DNA of 30,326 bases, from NCBI GenBank assembly GCA_910577755.1, contig CAJTNL010000018.1, positions 1 through 30,326 of the forward strand, in the 5' to 3' direction. How positions within the stretch are numbered: position 1 is the first letter of the stretch; every line of letters begins with the position of its first letter. The stretch comes from an uncultured Eubacteriales bacterium (GTDB lineage: Bacteria > Bacillota > Clostridia > Oscillospirales > Acutalibacteraceae). Below are positions 1 to 7,277 of this stretch, in pieces. Under the pieces are notes generated by a model that saw only the letters and a list, made by a program, of their open reading frames with translations, made no database searches and was not told the DNA's origin. Position numbers and translations under genes: made by a program.

Positions 1-2
1 CA

Positions 3-113
3 TCCCGGCTGCCGGAACACCGCACTGGTGACCTGCGGATGTTTTATGCACTGTTCAATTCTACCAATAGTCTTGATGGTAGAATAACAGTAGAAGAGTT
101 TACAACAAACTAA
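3..113 (+). CDS. C-terminal fragment of an unrecognised protein, cut by the window edge
   Basis: The third frame is open from the window edge to a TAA at 111-113 and gives 36 residues. They include RTGDLRMFYALFNSTNSL and end ITVEEFTTN. I do not recognise the family. The first 45 bases are clearly richer in G+C than the DNA that follows, and a strong terminator lies 60 bases after the stop, so this is probably the true end of a gene. The other five frames here give shorter or start-less readings. An inverted repeat (TTCTACCA / TGGTAGAA) lies inside the coding part. It could be the tail of a mobile-element gene, but nothing visible proves that. Confidence 0.5.
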   Translation, partial: SRLPEHRTGDLRMFYALFNSTNSLDGRITVEEFTTN

Positions 114-173
114 AGGTTTTGTGTATAGAAATTTCAATTTCATTATAGTGTAGATATTACATTATAACTCAAT

Positions 174-227
174 AAAGCTCATTTGTGCTTCTATAATGGT
201 AAGTACAGATGAGCTTTCTATTTATTT
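174..227 (+). terminator. Intrinsic terminator after the left-edge gene
   Basis: A 17-bp stem (174-190 with 201-217, two G-U pairs, outer bases AAAGCTCAT / ATGAGCTTT) encloses a 10-base loop. It is followed by CTATTTATTT, which is T-rich on the plus strand. It lies 60 bases after the stop codon of the fragment at 3-113 and fits as its terminator. Confidence 0.65.
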
Positions 228-765
228 AAATAAATTAAGATTTTGAAGAAATAATAACTTATATATGAATTGTTTTAGTGTGGATAAATAGATGTAAAGT
301 TTTGATTGTATCAAAACTTTTGCATTGATGTAGCATTTTAAAGAAGGTCTCATGTAATATTTTCGAAATCCTCTATGTCACCTAAATTTTATATATTCAA
401 TTTAACTAAATTAAACCTCTTCATATCATTCAAAAGACAAACTTTTACCACTTTTAAAAGATTTAATTTAATACTTAAATTCCAACTTTCTTTATCCTTT
501 TGGCAAACAAAATATTTTTAATTTACTCTTGTGTGCAAATTTTTTTGAAATTTCATTTATTCTGTAATTAAACAAAATTGAGCTATTTTATTAGCTTTTT
601 GATTTATGGTACACATACTTTTCTATTGTTGGTGCGTCCAATATATTCAACATGTAGCTAAAAAATTTTGTTGAGATATATTATTATTTTAAAGTACTTC
701 AACTATGGAACATGTATCTTTTCCGAAAGTGTCACAATAGTTTTTAAATTAAAAGTCTATCAAAT
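228..765. other. AT-rich stretch with no gene found
   Basis: I see no reading frame with a ribosome-binding site on either strand here; stops are dense in all frames. The only clear structure is a perfect 11-bp hairpin at 296-320 (AAAGTTTTGAT, loop TGT, ATCAAAACTTT). It lacks a good T-run and could be a weak second terminator. The stretch may be decayed DNA. Confidence 0.6.
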
Positions 766-803
766 AAAAACAGCAAAACCTAAGTTGGTTTTGCTGTTTT
801 TTT
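766..803 (-). terminator. Terminator of the tRNA-Leu unit
   Basis: AACAGCAAAACC at 769-780 pairs with GGTTTTGCTGTT from 787, with a 6-base loop between. T-runs flank both sides, so it could work in both directions. On the minus strand it comes 7 bases after the encoded CCA end of the tRNA and is followed by TTTTTATTTG. Confidence 0.8.
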
Positions 804-809
804 AGAATT

Positions 810-893
810 TGGTGCGGCAAATGGGACTTGAACCCATACGTCAAAGACACACGCCCCTCAAACGTGCCTGTCTGCCAGTTCCAGCATTGCCGC
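810..893 (-). tRNA. tRNA-Leu, anticodon GAG
   Basis: On the minus strand the 5' acceptor arm GCGGCAA (893-887) pairs with TTGCCGC (820-814). An A discriminator and an encoded CCA (812-810) follow. The anticodon stem is CACGT / GCGTG with loop TTGAGGG, giving anticodon GAG, which reads CUC and CUU leucine codons. The T arm shows GGGTTCAAGTCCC. A long variable arm is present, as expected for a class II tRNA such as tRNA-Leu, and the length of 84 bases with CCA also fits. The gene is alone, with its own promoter upstream and terminator downstream. Confidence 0.95.
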
Positions 894-922
894 AAAATTA
901 TATAAAGTTAGTTATTTAATTC

Positions 923-951
923 ATTATAGCATTTGAAAATTAATTTGTCAA
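923..951 (-). promoter_or_regulatory. Consensus promoter for tRNA-Leu
   Basis: On the minus strand TTGACA (951-946), a 17-base spacer and TATAAT (928-923) form a perfect sigma-A consensus promoter. The expected start is about 20 bases before the mature 5' end of the tRNA at 893. Confidence 0.88.
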
Positions 952-2012
952 GAAAGGGTTAATGGACTTAAATAGTAGATTTATGAGTTTTATTTAATTC
1001 GTAAATCCATATATTAGCAAAAATATTTTATCTACAGCAAATGTTTACTTACCGCATAAAGGAATAAAGCATAGCTAATATGCTTAGTAAAATTTGATTA
1101 TTTTTAAAACTATTTCATGCAATTTATTCTTAAAATCTGTTAAAAATCTGTAATATACAATATTTAAAATATACATGAATAGTCAATAGATAAAAGTTAC
1201 TAAGCTATAAAAAATTTTTAGCATAAATTACTACATAATTTGGTAATAATTTAACTCTGTATGTCACTATTAACTTTTATAAAACATTTTTATTTGTTTA
1301 GCCGTTTCTAGTAGTATAATAAGAATATAGGATTTGCGCAATAGATCTTCTAAATATAATTTGAAAAATAAAGTTGCTATATATAAGGGTAATAAATTTG
1401 GAAGTTAGGATACGAGAATCACAAGATATATAAAATGATAAATAAGGTTTGTAAACAGTTCAATCGACATACATTCAACTTAGGATTGGAAAATATATTG
1501 CTTTGCAACTGGGCATTGCAGAAAGCTAAAAATATAAATGATAAAAGTTTATAATAGCGAAATAGGTATATAGCGAAAACAACTGCAAAATGAATCAGGA
1601 GTTGAAATTTATAAATGTTTAAGAACGTTCCATATCATCGTAATCTGCTAATGTAGGGACAAGGCTAAACATTCTTCCTTTTCGCTGCTCATATCAATAA
1701 AATTTCATTTGATTATTACATTTTACTATATATGAGTATAGTAAAATTAATAGAATTTTCAAAAATTTATATTGTGATTTGTAAAGTTTGCAAGTAAAAT
1801 CTACTTTTGATTGATGCAGATTGTGGAAGTAAATTCATACTTATCGTATATTATAAAACAATTATGAAGTGTACCATATCAAAGGAAGTTATCTGAAAGA
1901 AACTATTTTGCAAGACTGGTTTAGCTATATCCTGCTTATAACACAGTTTAAAGGATATTTTTTAAGTACTCCGGCAATCCAGAATCATTGTCAGCGGTGC
2001 TATAATTTATTA
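952..2012. other. AT-rich gene-poor region between tRNA-Leu and pheA
   Basis: About 1.06 kb with no supportable gene. A 70-codon plus-strand frame at 1869-2081 has no ribosome-binding site and runs into the 3' end of pheA, so I treat it as chance. An 11-bp perfect AT hairpin lies at 1720-1747 (ATTTTACTATA / TATAGTAAAAT). I see no clear intrinsic terminator for pheA on the minus strand. Short scattered words resemble promoters, as expected in DNA this AT-rich. Confidence 0.6.
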
Positions 2013-3188
2013 CTATGTTTTTTTGGGGTTATATTCTATGTAATTACCCAGAAACGAAAAGTTTGGCAATTCTTGAGATAATGTGCATAGTAAGTCTAGA
2101 GTATTGGAATTACGTACACTACCGGTAAAATCTAAATAAAAATTATATTTAAAATCACCGTTATTACCTTCTTTTAATGGACGAGACTCAATTTTTGTTA
2201 GATTTAGACCATTTAGCGCAAAGCGTGACAAAACGCTGTATAAAGAACCTGTGGTATGTGGAAGGCAAAAACATAAGCTGACTTTATCGGCAAGCTTTGG
2301 GATAATCATTTCTTTACTTAAAGCTGCAAATCGAGTACGGTTTTGGTTGTTGTTCTGAATATCCTGCTGTAGTATGGATAAACCATACATATTGGCGGCC
2401 ATTGGTGAGCAAATAGCTGCAGCATCTGCAACACCGTTTTCTTCTGCCATTTTAGCAAGCATTTTTGCTGCAACTGCGGTATTGCTGTGTTGAATAGACT
2501 TCCAGTTGTGAGAGGAAATGATATCGGAGCACTGAGTAAGAGCCTGCGGATGGGAATAGACAGTTCGAATATCTTCTATGGCTACTCCATGCGGCGCAGC
2601 TAAACAATGGTGTACATGCAGGGTGGTAGAGCCGACAATGCTGAAGCGATAGCTCATAATTAAATCGTATACTTCTGCTACAGAGCCGGCTGAAGAGTTT
2701 TCTACAGGTAACAAACCAAAGTCTGCATCACCGCTTTTAAGGGCCTCAAAAACATCGCGGAAGTTTTCGTAGGGATAAGTCTTGCAGTTAGGGAACAATA
2801 ATGATGCCGCAGCATGAGAAAATGAACCGGAGATGCCTTGAAATGCAATTTTTTTGTCGTCAGAAACGGTATGTAAAGATGTTTCTTTTTCCAAGGCATA
2901 GTTGATCTGCCTGCGAATACCGATACCGCTGTTTAGTAATTTGTGCTGGCGTGAGCGGCTAAGTGCCATTATTGAATTGTAAAGTATTTTTGCTTCGGGC
3001 ACATAATTACCTGCTTTAGAAGCAATGCGCTCTAAAATTTCGTTTTCCCGTTCTGCATTTAAGATAGGAAGCTGGAGTTTTTGTTTTTCCCGTGCAACAT
3101 CCTGAGCACATTCCATACGTTCAATAAATAGAGGCAACAATTGTGAGTCGATGGTATCAATGCGTTTTCTGATTTCGTCTAGATTCAT
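2013..3188 (-). CDS. pheA: Bifunctional chorismate mutase / prephenate dehydratase (P-protein)
   Basis: Converts chorismate to prephenate and then phenylpyruvate, the committed branch to phenylalanine, in the cytoplasm. With the start at 3188 it has 391 residues in three blocks. An AroQ-type helical chorismate mutase begins MNLDEIRKRIDTIDSQLL (about 1-85). The prephenate dehydratase domain (about 113-290) has FQGISGSFSHAA, ENSSAGSV, YSHPQALTQC and the catalytic-loop TRF at 285-287. A C-terminal ACT domain (about 302-385) has the ESRP motif at 334-337, which in this family binds phenylalanine for feedback inhibition. The frame extends 16 codons upstream to a TTG without a ribosome-binding site, so I chose the ATG where the mutase homology begins. 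Its own site, AGGA about 14 bases upstream, is weak. Divergent from acpP; no terminator seen. Confidence 0.94.
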   Translation of the reverse strand: MNLDEIRKRIDTIDSQLLPLFIERMECAQDVAREKQKLQLPILNAERENEILERIASKAGNYVPEAKILYNSIMALSRSRQHKLLNSGIGIRRQINYALEKETSLHTVSDDKKIAFQGISGSFSHAAASLLFPNCKTYPYENFRDVFEALKSGDADFGLLPVENSSAGSVAEVYDLIMSYRFSIVGSTTLHVHHCLAAPHGVAIEDIRTVYSHPQALTQCSDIISSHNWKSIQHSNTAVAAKMLAKMAEENGVADAAAICSPMAANMYGLSILQQDIQNNNQNRTRFAALSKEMIIPKLADKVSLCFCLPHTTGSLYSVLSRFALNGLNLTKIESRPLKEGNNGDFKYNFYLDFTGSVRNSNTLDLLCTLSQELPNFSFLGNYIEYNPKKT

Positions 3189-3280
3189 AAAAATACACTC
3201 GTTTCCTGTAAAAGTTGAAATAGATAATGCGTTCAATTTATAAAAGAATCATATTTTTTAAAATAAATTTCAAATTCGTA

Positions 3281-3309
3281 TTGACAAACTGTGTTTTTAC
3301 TAATAATAT
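3281..3309 (+). promoter_or_regulatory. Promoter for acpP
   Basis: TTGACA at 3281-3286, a 17-base spacer and TAATAT at 3304-3309. The predicted start near 3316 gives acpP a leader of about 125 bases, which contains the hairpin at 3347-3399. Confidence 0.75.
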
Positions 3310-3346
3310 GTGCATATGAGAGAATAACTGGACACAATCCGGACAT

Positions 3347-3399
3347 TCTCGATATGGCAATTGTAACATATTTTATGTTGCTTTGTCCATATTGCGAGA
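3347..3399 (+). promoter_or_regulatory. Long hairpin in the acpP 5' leader
   Basis: The arms TCTCG-ATATGG-CAA-GTAACATA (3347-3370) and TATGTTGC-TTG-CCATAT-CGAGA (3374-3399) pair over about 22 base pairs around a TTT loop, with small bulges on the right arm (T, T and TG). No T-run follows, so it is not a terminator. It ends about 30 bases before the acpP ribosome-binding site. GGACA at 3341-3345 could instead pair with TGTCC at 3384-3388, so an alternative fold exists. Function unknown; possibly mRNA stability or translational control. Confidence 0.5.
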
Positions 3400-3442
3400 G
3401 AGCTTAATTAAGAAAACTAATTTTCTAGGAGGAGAATGTGTA

Positions 3443-3673
3443 ATGGTGTTTGAAAAAGTAAAAGCCATATTAAGCGAGCAATTTGATGTTGAGGAAGATA
3501 CAATTACAATGGAATCTAACATTGCGGATGATTTGGGTGCGGATTCCCTGGACGTAGTAGATTTGCTGATGTCCATCGAAGATGAATTTGAGATTGAAAT
3601 TCCTGATTCCGAAATTGAAAATGTGAAAACAGTTGGCGATCTTGTAAAATATATTGAATCTCATAAAGCATAA
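3443..3673 (+). CDS. acpP: Acyl carrier protein
   Basis: Carries growing acyl chains on a 4'-phosphopantetheine arm for fatty-acid and phospholipid synthesis. The product has 76 residues, the usual ACP length, is strongly acidic, and has GADSLDVVDL with the serine for the prosthetic group at residue 35. Helix II (SLDVVDLLMSIEDEFE) and the IPDSEIENVKTVGDLV segment are typical. The ATG at 3443 follows TAGGAGGAGAATGTGTA, a strong ribosome-binding site; the frame continues 20 codons upstream, but that part is the structured leader. It is a single-gene unit with its own promoter and terminator, unlike the usual placement inside a fab cluster. Confidence 0.95.
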   Translation: MVFEKVKAILSEQFDVEEDTITMESNIADDLGADSLDVVDLLMSIEDEFEIEIPDSEIENVKTVGDLVKYIESHKA

Positions 3674-3704
3674 TTGCGCTGACATATTAGGGTAACTACT
3701 TAGG

Positions 3705-3737
3705 AAAATCTGCTGTACACTGTACGGCGGATTTTTT
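3705..3737 (+). terminator. Terminator of acpP
   Basis: AAATCTGCTGTAC (from 3706) pairs with GTACGGCGGATTT through 13 pairs, two of them G-U, around a 3-base loop. A run of seven T follows. It lies about 30 bases after the acpP stop. Confidence 0.88.
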
Positions 3738-3787
3738 TATTATATTGAAATGGTATTGGGGACTACACTAGATTGAAAAATTTTGGA

Positions 3788-3816
3788 TTGCAATATAATG
3801 ACAGTACCGATATAAT
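3788..3816 (+). promoter_or_regulatory. Promoter for proS
   Basis: TTGCAA at 3788-3793, a 17-base spacer and TATAAT at 3811-3816. The short leader to the start at 3865 leaves no room for a T-box element. Confidence 0.75.
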
Positions 3817-3864
3817 ATATATTAAAATAAATAATTGTATATAGCATGTTTAGGAGATAAAGAA

Positions 3865-5310
3865 ATGTCAGAACAAAAAGGTAATAAAAAGATGGTAGAA
3901 GCCATTACTCCGATGGAGGAGGATTTTGCAAAATGGTACACAGATGTCGTTAAGAAAGCAGAGCTGATGGATTATACCAATGTGCGTGGCTGTATGGTGA
4001 TACAGCCTTATGGATTTGCAATCTGGGAAAATATACAGCATATTCTGGATCACCGCTTTAAAGAGCTGGGGCATGAAAATATATCGTTGCCGCTGTTTAT
4101 ACCTGAAAGCCTTTTACAAAAAGAAAAGGATCATGTGGAAGGTTTTGCACCTGAGGTTGCATGGGTTACTCAGTGCGGTGACGAAGAGCTTCAGGAAAGA
4201 ATGTGTGTTCGGCCGACCTCTGAAACATTGTTTTGTGACTATTATGCGAAAGTAATTCACTCATATAGAGATTTACCGATGTTATATAATCAGTGGTGTT
4301 CTGTAGTGCGTTGGGAAAAAACCACCCGTCCGTTTCTGCGTTCTGTGGAATTTCATTGGCAAGAGGGTCATACTATGCATGAGACTGCAAAGGAGGCTAT
4401 GGCGGAAACGGAGCAAATGTTGAAAGTATATGCTGATTTTTGTGAAACACAGTTGGCAATCCCGGTCATAAAGGGCAGGAAAACTGACAAAGAGAAGTTT
4501 TCAGGTGCAGAAGCTACCTATACCATTGAGGCTATGATGCACGATGGAAAAGCATTACAGTCAGGCACCAGTCATTACTTTGGAAATGGATTTGCAAAGG
4601 CATTTGACATTTCGTTTCAGGGTAGAGACAATCAGCCTCAAAATCCGCATCAGACTTCTTGGGGGATGTCTACAAGAATCATTGGAGGCATCATTATGAC
4701 TCACGGAGATAATAACGGTCTGGTATTGCCGCCTGCTATCGCACCGATTCAGGTGATAGTGCTGCCAATTGCTCAGCATAAAGAGGGTGTATTAGACAAA
4801 GCATATGAGCTGCGAGACAGACTGAAAAAAATATATCGTGTGAAAGCAGACGACTCTGATCAAAGTCCAGGCTGGAAATTTGCGCAATATGAGATGAAAG
4901 GTGTTCCGCTGAGGTTAGAAATTGGTCCAAAAGATATTGAGAATAACCAGTGCGTGCTAGTAAGAAGGCATGACCGTAAAAAAGTGTTTGTAAGCCTTGA
5001 AAATTTAGAACAAGCAGTTGAAGAACAATTGGAAGAAGTACGTCAGGGTATTTATAACAGGGCTTTGGAGCGTCGTAAACAGATGACGTTTACTGTAAAT
5101 ACCTTTGAAGAAATGAAGGAGATTGCAGAACAAAAGCCGGGTTTTATCAAAGCTATGTGGTGCGGAGATTTGGCCTGTGAAGAAACAATTAAGGAAAAAG
5201 CGGGATTATCCTCTCGCTGTATTCCTTTTGAGCAGGAAAATATTTCGGATATCTGTGTATGCTGCGGTAAGCCTGCAAAGTTTATGGTGTATTGGGGAAA
5301 ATCTTATTAA
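3865..5310 (+). CDS. proS: Prolyl-tRNA synthetase, archaeal/eukaryal (type 3) form
   Basis: Charges tRNA-Pro with proline using ATP. The 481-residue product is the short form without the inserted editing domain found in the roughly 570-residue bacterial form. Class II synthetase features are visible: motif 1 region GHENISLPLFIP (69-80), the CVRPTSETLF proline-pocket signature (114-123), motif 2 RWEKTTRPFLRSVEFHWQEGH (from 149), the GTSHYFGNGFAKAFDI block (234-249) and motif 3 MSTRIIGGIIMTHGD (268-282). An anticodon-binding domain starts near 293. The C-terminal domain has cysteines ending ICVCCGKPAKFMVYWGKSY, the zinc-type tail of this form. The ATG at 3865 follows TAGGAG; the frame opens 10 codons earlier without a site. 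Many Clostridia carry this type. Confidence 0.95.
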   Translation: MSEQKGNKKMVEAITPMEEDFAKWYTDVVKKAELMDYTNVRGCMVIQPYGFAIWENIQHILDHRFKELGHENISLPLFIPESLLQKEKDHVEGFAPEVAWVTQCGDEELQERMCVRPTSETLFCDYYAKVIHSYRDLPMLYNQWCSVVRWEKTTRPFLRSVEFHWQEGHTMHETAKEAMAETEQMLKVYADFCETQLAIPVIKGRKTDKEKFSGAEATYTIEAMMHDGKALQSGTSHYFGNGFAKAFDISFQGRDNQPQNPHQTSWGMSTRIIGGIIMTHGDNNGLVLPPAIAPIQVIVLPIAQHKEGVLDKAYELRDRLKKIYRVKADDSDQSPGWKFAQYEMKGVPLRLEIGPKDIENNQCVLVRRHDRKKVFVSLENLEQAVEEQLEEVRQGIYNRALERRKQMTFTVNTFEEMKEIAEQKPGFIKAMWCGDLACEETIKEKAGLSSRCIPFEQENISDICVCCGKPAKFMVYWGKSY

Positions 5311-5320
5311 TTAACTGGAT

Positions 5321-5339
5321 TGTACCAATAATTGGTACA
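5321..5339. promoter_or_regulatory. Perfect 9+1+9 palindrome upstream of the antiporter gene
   Basis: TGTACCAAT at 5321-5329, one central A, and ATTGGTACA at 5331-5339. It lies 10 bases after the proS stop and just before the antiporter start. No T-run follows, and a one-base centre suits a DNA operator better than an RNA hairpin, although a 7-bp stem with a 5-base loop could form. A weak -10-like CATAAT overlaps its right edge (5338-5343). The binding protein is unknown. Confidence 0.45.
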
Positions 5340-5376
5340 TAATGACAACTTTAAATGCTGAAAGTTGGGGAATTAT

Positions 5377-6792
5377 TTGATACCTATTCTCATTGCATGT
5401 GCAATGGTCGTAATTCTATGTATTGTTTCCAGCAATATTCTGTATCGGCTTGGTATACCTACTTTGCTTATTTTTCTGGCGCTTGGTATGCTGTGCGGTT
5501 CTGACGTTTTAGGCGGCTTTTATTTTGATAATTTTAATTTTGCAAAAGAGATTTGTTCTGTAGGCCTAATATTTATTATGTTTTTTGGGGGCTTTGGTAC
5601 CAGCTGGAAAGCAGCCGGACCGGTAATAGCGCCGTCGATACTTATGTCTACTTTAGGGGTTATTGTAACTGCCGGACTGGTAGGCGTGTTTTGTCACTTT
5701 GCTTTTGCTATTGAATGGTTGGAAAGTATGCTGATTGGTTCGGTGGTAGGCTCTACAGACGCAGCTTCTGTGTTTGCTATTTTACGTTCTCGTAAGCTGA
5801 ATTTAAAAGGTGGTATTGCTCCTTTACTGGAAATTGAAAGTGGAAGTAATGACCCTATTGCTTATATGCTGACTATTATTTTTTTGTCTCTGATGTTCGA
5901 TAGCGGGCAAATGCCGATTCCGCTGATGCTCGTAAAGCAGCTTATTTTTGGTATTGGTATTGGTGTGCTACTTGGTAAAATTACCGCGATTGTTCTCCGT
6001 AAGGTAGAGTTTAAAATTGAGGGTTTGTACCCAATTTTTGTAGTGGCTGTTAGTTTACTATCATATGGAGTCGCCGAACTGATTGGTGGTAATGGTTACC
6101 TAAGTGTATATCTAACCGGCATTATTGTTGGTAACAGTAGAATTAAGCATAAAAAGAGTTTAGTACATTTTTTAGACGGGGTATCTTGGCTGATGCAGAT
6201 TATGATTTTTTTCTGTTTAGGTTTGTTATCGTTTCCGTCGAGATTTGTCATAGTGATTCTACCGGCGTTGGCGATTTCAATATTTATTATTTTTGTGGCA
6301 AGACCCATTGCTACTTTTGGTATTTTGAGCTGGTTTAAGTTCCCTATTAAACAGCAGATATTTATTTCATGGGTTGGTTTAAGAGGGGCAGCGTCCATTG
6401 TATTTGCTATTTTTGCAACGACGGGAGGCGTTACACTGCAAAATGATATTTTTCATATAGTATTCATTGTGGCCTTGATTTCGGTTGCTTTTCAAGGTAC
6501 GCTTTTGCCGGCAATGGCAAAAAAATTGGATTTGGTAGACGACAGTACACCTGTTCTGAAAACCTTTACCGACTATGAAGAAGAGCATAATACCAGACTG
6601 ATGGAATATGAAGTCGGTGATACTTGTTCTATATTGAATCAAAGCCTGTTGGAAGCTGATATTCCGGATGGCGTATTGATTGTCATGATTAAGCGGAAAG
6701 ATGATATTGTGATTCCGAATGGTTCTACCGTCATTATGCTGGGCGATATTTTGGTTTTAAGTGGAGTAGATACAGAAGAATTTAATCTGTAA
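5377..6792 (+). CDS. CPA1-type K+(Na+)/H+ antiporter with C-terminal TrkA-C domain
   Basis: An integral membrane protein of the CPA1/NhaP2 group that exchanges cytoplasmic K+ or Na+ for protons, for pH and cation balance. About twelve hydrophobic segments fill residues 1 to about 390. The ion-site region has GSTDAASVFAILRSR and then SGSNDPIAYML, with the Asn-Asp pair of electroneutral exchangers at about 158-159. WVGLRGAASIVFAIFA is the conserved late helix. The last 70 residues (DTCSILNQSLLEADIPDGV to LGDILVLSG) match a TrkA-C/RCK-C domain, as in NhaP2. The start is uncertain: TTG at 5377 has GGGGA upstream, TTG at 5365 has no site, and ATG 5404 would cut into the first helix. No terminator separates it from proS, so read-through is possible. 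Confidence 0.85.
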   Translation: MIPILIACAMVVILCIVSSNILYRLGIPTLLIFLALGMLCGSDVLGGFYFDNFNFAKEICSVGLIFIMFFGGFGTSWKAAGPVIAPSILMSTLGVIVTAGLVGVFCHFAFAIEWLESMLIGSVVGSTDAASVFAILRSRKLNLKGGIAPLLEIESGSNDPIAYMLTIIFLSLMFDSGQMPIPLMLVKQLIFGIGIGVLLGKITAIVLRKVEFKIEGLYPIFVVAVSLLSYGVAELIGGNGYLSVYLTGIIVGNSRIKHKKSLVHFLDGVSWLMQIMIFFCLGLLSFPSRFVIVILPALAISIFIIFVARPIATFGILSWFKFPIKQQIFISWVGLRGAASIVFAIFATTGGVTLQNDIFHIVFIVALISVAFQGTLLPAMAKKLDLVDDSTPVLKTFTDYEEEHNTRLMEYEVGDTCSILNQSLLEADIPDGVLIVMIKRKDDIVIPNGSTVIMLGDILVLSGVDTEEFNL

Positions 6793-6885
6793 TTGAGGAT
6801 TTTGTAAGTATTTTTAAGGGATATCCACCGAATAAAAACATTATATTGATATACTGTATGTCCGTTATTACTATGGGCTGAAAAT

Positions 6886-6930
6886 AAATCAAGAGTTTTT
6901 TGCAAAATGCAAAAAAACTCTTGATTTTTT
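6886..6930 (+). terminator. Terminator after the antiporter gene
   Basis: AAATCAAGAGTTTTTTGCA and TGCAAAAAAACTCTTGATTT pair almost perfectly (one extra A), around an AAA loop, and a T-run ends at 6930. It lies about 95 bases after the stop. Its T-run overlaps the -35 box of the next promoter. Confidence 0.85.
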
Positions 6931-6949
6931 ATATGCAGTGTGCTATTAT
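6921..6949 (+). promoter_or_regulatory. Candidate promoter of the S10 operon
   Basis: TTGATT at 6921-6926, a 17-base spacer and TATTAT at 6944-6949. A start near 6956 would give rpsJ a leader of about 320 bases. A second candidate, TTGTTA (7150-7155), 17 bases, TATAAA (7173-7178), lies inside the downstream hairpin. Confidence 0.6.
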
Positions 6950-7277
6950 ATACAAGCAAGACTGCATAAGATATGCGTTGAAGCGGGAGGTTGCGGCATT
7001 TGATGCTGGTTTTTCCGTGGAGTATGTCCGATTTTTAAACCGGGCGAAAGAATATTTTGATGTTATGGTAAAGGATTATGTTGCGCTTTGCGCTAGCAAT
7101 ATCCTGTCGGTCATTAGAGCCGATTATATCTTGCCATACTCAGACGCTTTTGTTAACCAAACCCGGATTACTTATAAAAGTGAATCCGGTTTTTTTATGT
7201 TGAGAGAAGAAACACCCGGAACGGTGTTTGGAAAACAAAAAGCGCCGCCCGCCAACTACCATAAGGAGGCGATGACA
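6950..7277 (+). promoter_or_regulatory. Long leader of the S10 operon
   Basis: About 330 bases between the promoter and rpsJ without a gene I can support. It holds a small hairpin around GTTGCGC/GCGC..GCAAT (7080-7102), an intrinsic terminator at 7163-7196, and a hairpin AACACC / GGTGTT (about 7209-7226) shortly before the rpsJ ribosome-binding site. The rpsJ frame stays open through the whole leader, but the terminator lies in it and no internal start has a convincing site. The layout suggests transcription attenuation of ribosomal protein genes, but this is inferred only. Confidence 0.45.
7163..7196 (+). terminator. Intrinsic terminator inside the rpsJ leader
   Basis: CCGGATTACTT (7163-7173) pairs with AAGT-AATCCGG (7178-7189) with one bulged G and an ATAA loop, followed directly by seven T (7190-7196). 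It ends 81 bases before the rpsJ ATG. Upstream CCGGG (about 7039-7045) could pair with CCCGG of the 5' arm, only five pairs, as a possible antiterminator. Confidence 0.75.

Noticed and set aside
1869..2081. 70-codon plus-strand frame overlapping the end of pheA
   Set aside because: No ribosome-binding site, overlaps the well-supported pheA 3' end on the other strand, and resembles no family I know.
3383..3442. 20-residue N-terminal extension of AcpP
   Set aside because: It lies in the structured leader and before the strong AGGAGGAG site; the 76-residue product already has the family length.
3738..3864. T-box riboswitch upstream of proS
   Set aside because: The leader from the promoter to the ATG is under 50 bases, with no T-box consensus and no terminator.
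6900..7277. N-terminal extension or separate protein in frame with rpsJ
   Set aside because: The frame is open, but it contains a perfect terminator, lacks a start with a ribosome-binding site, and S10 homology with its standard 103 residues begins at 7278 after AAGGAGG.
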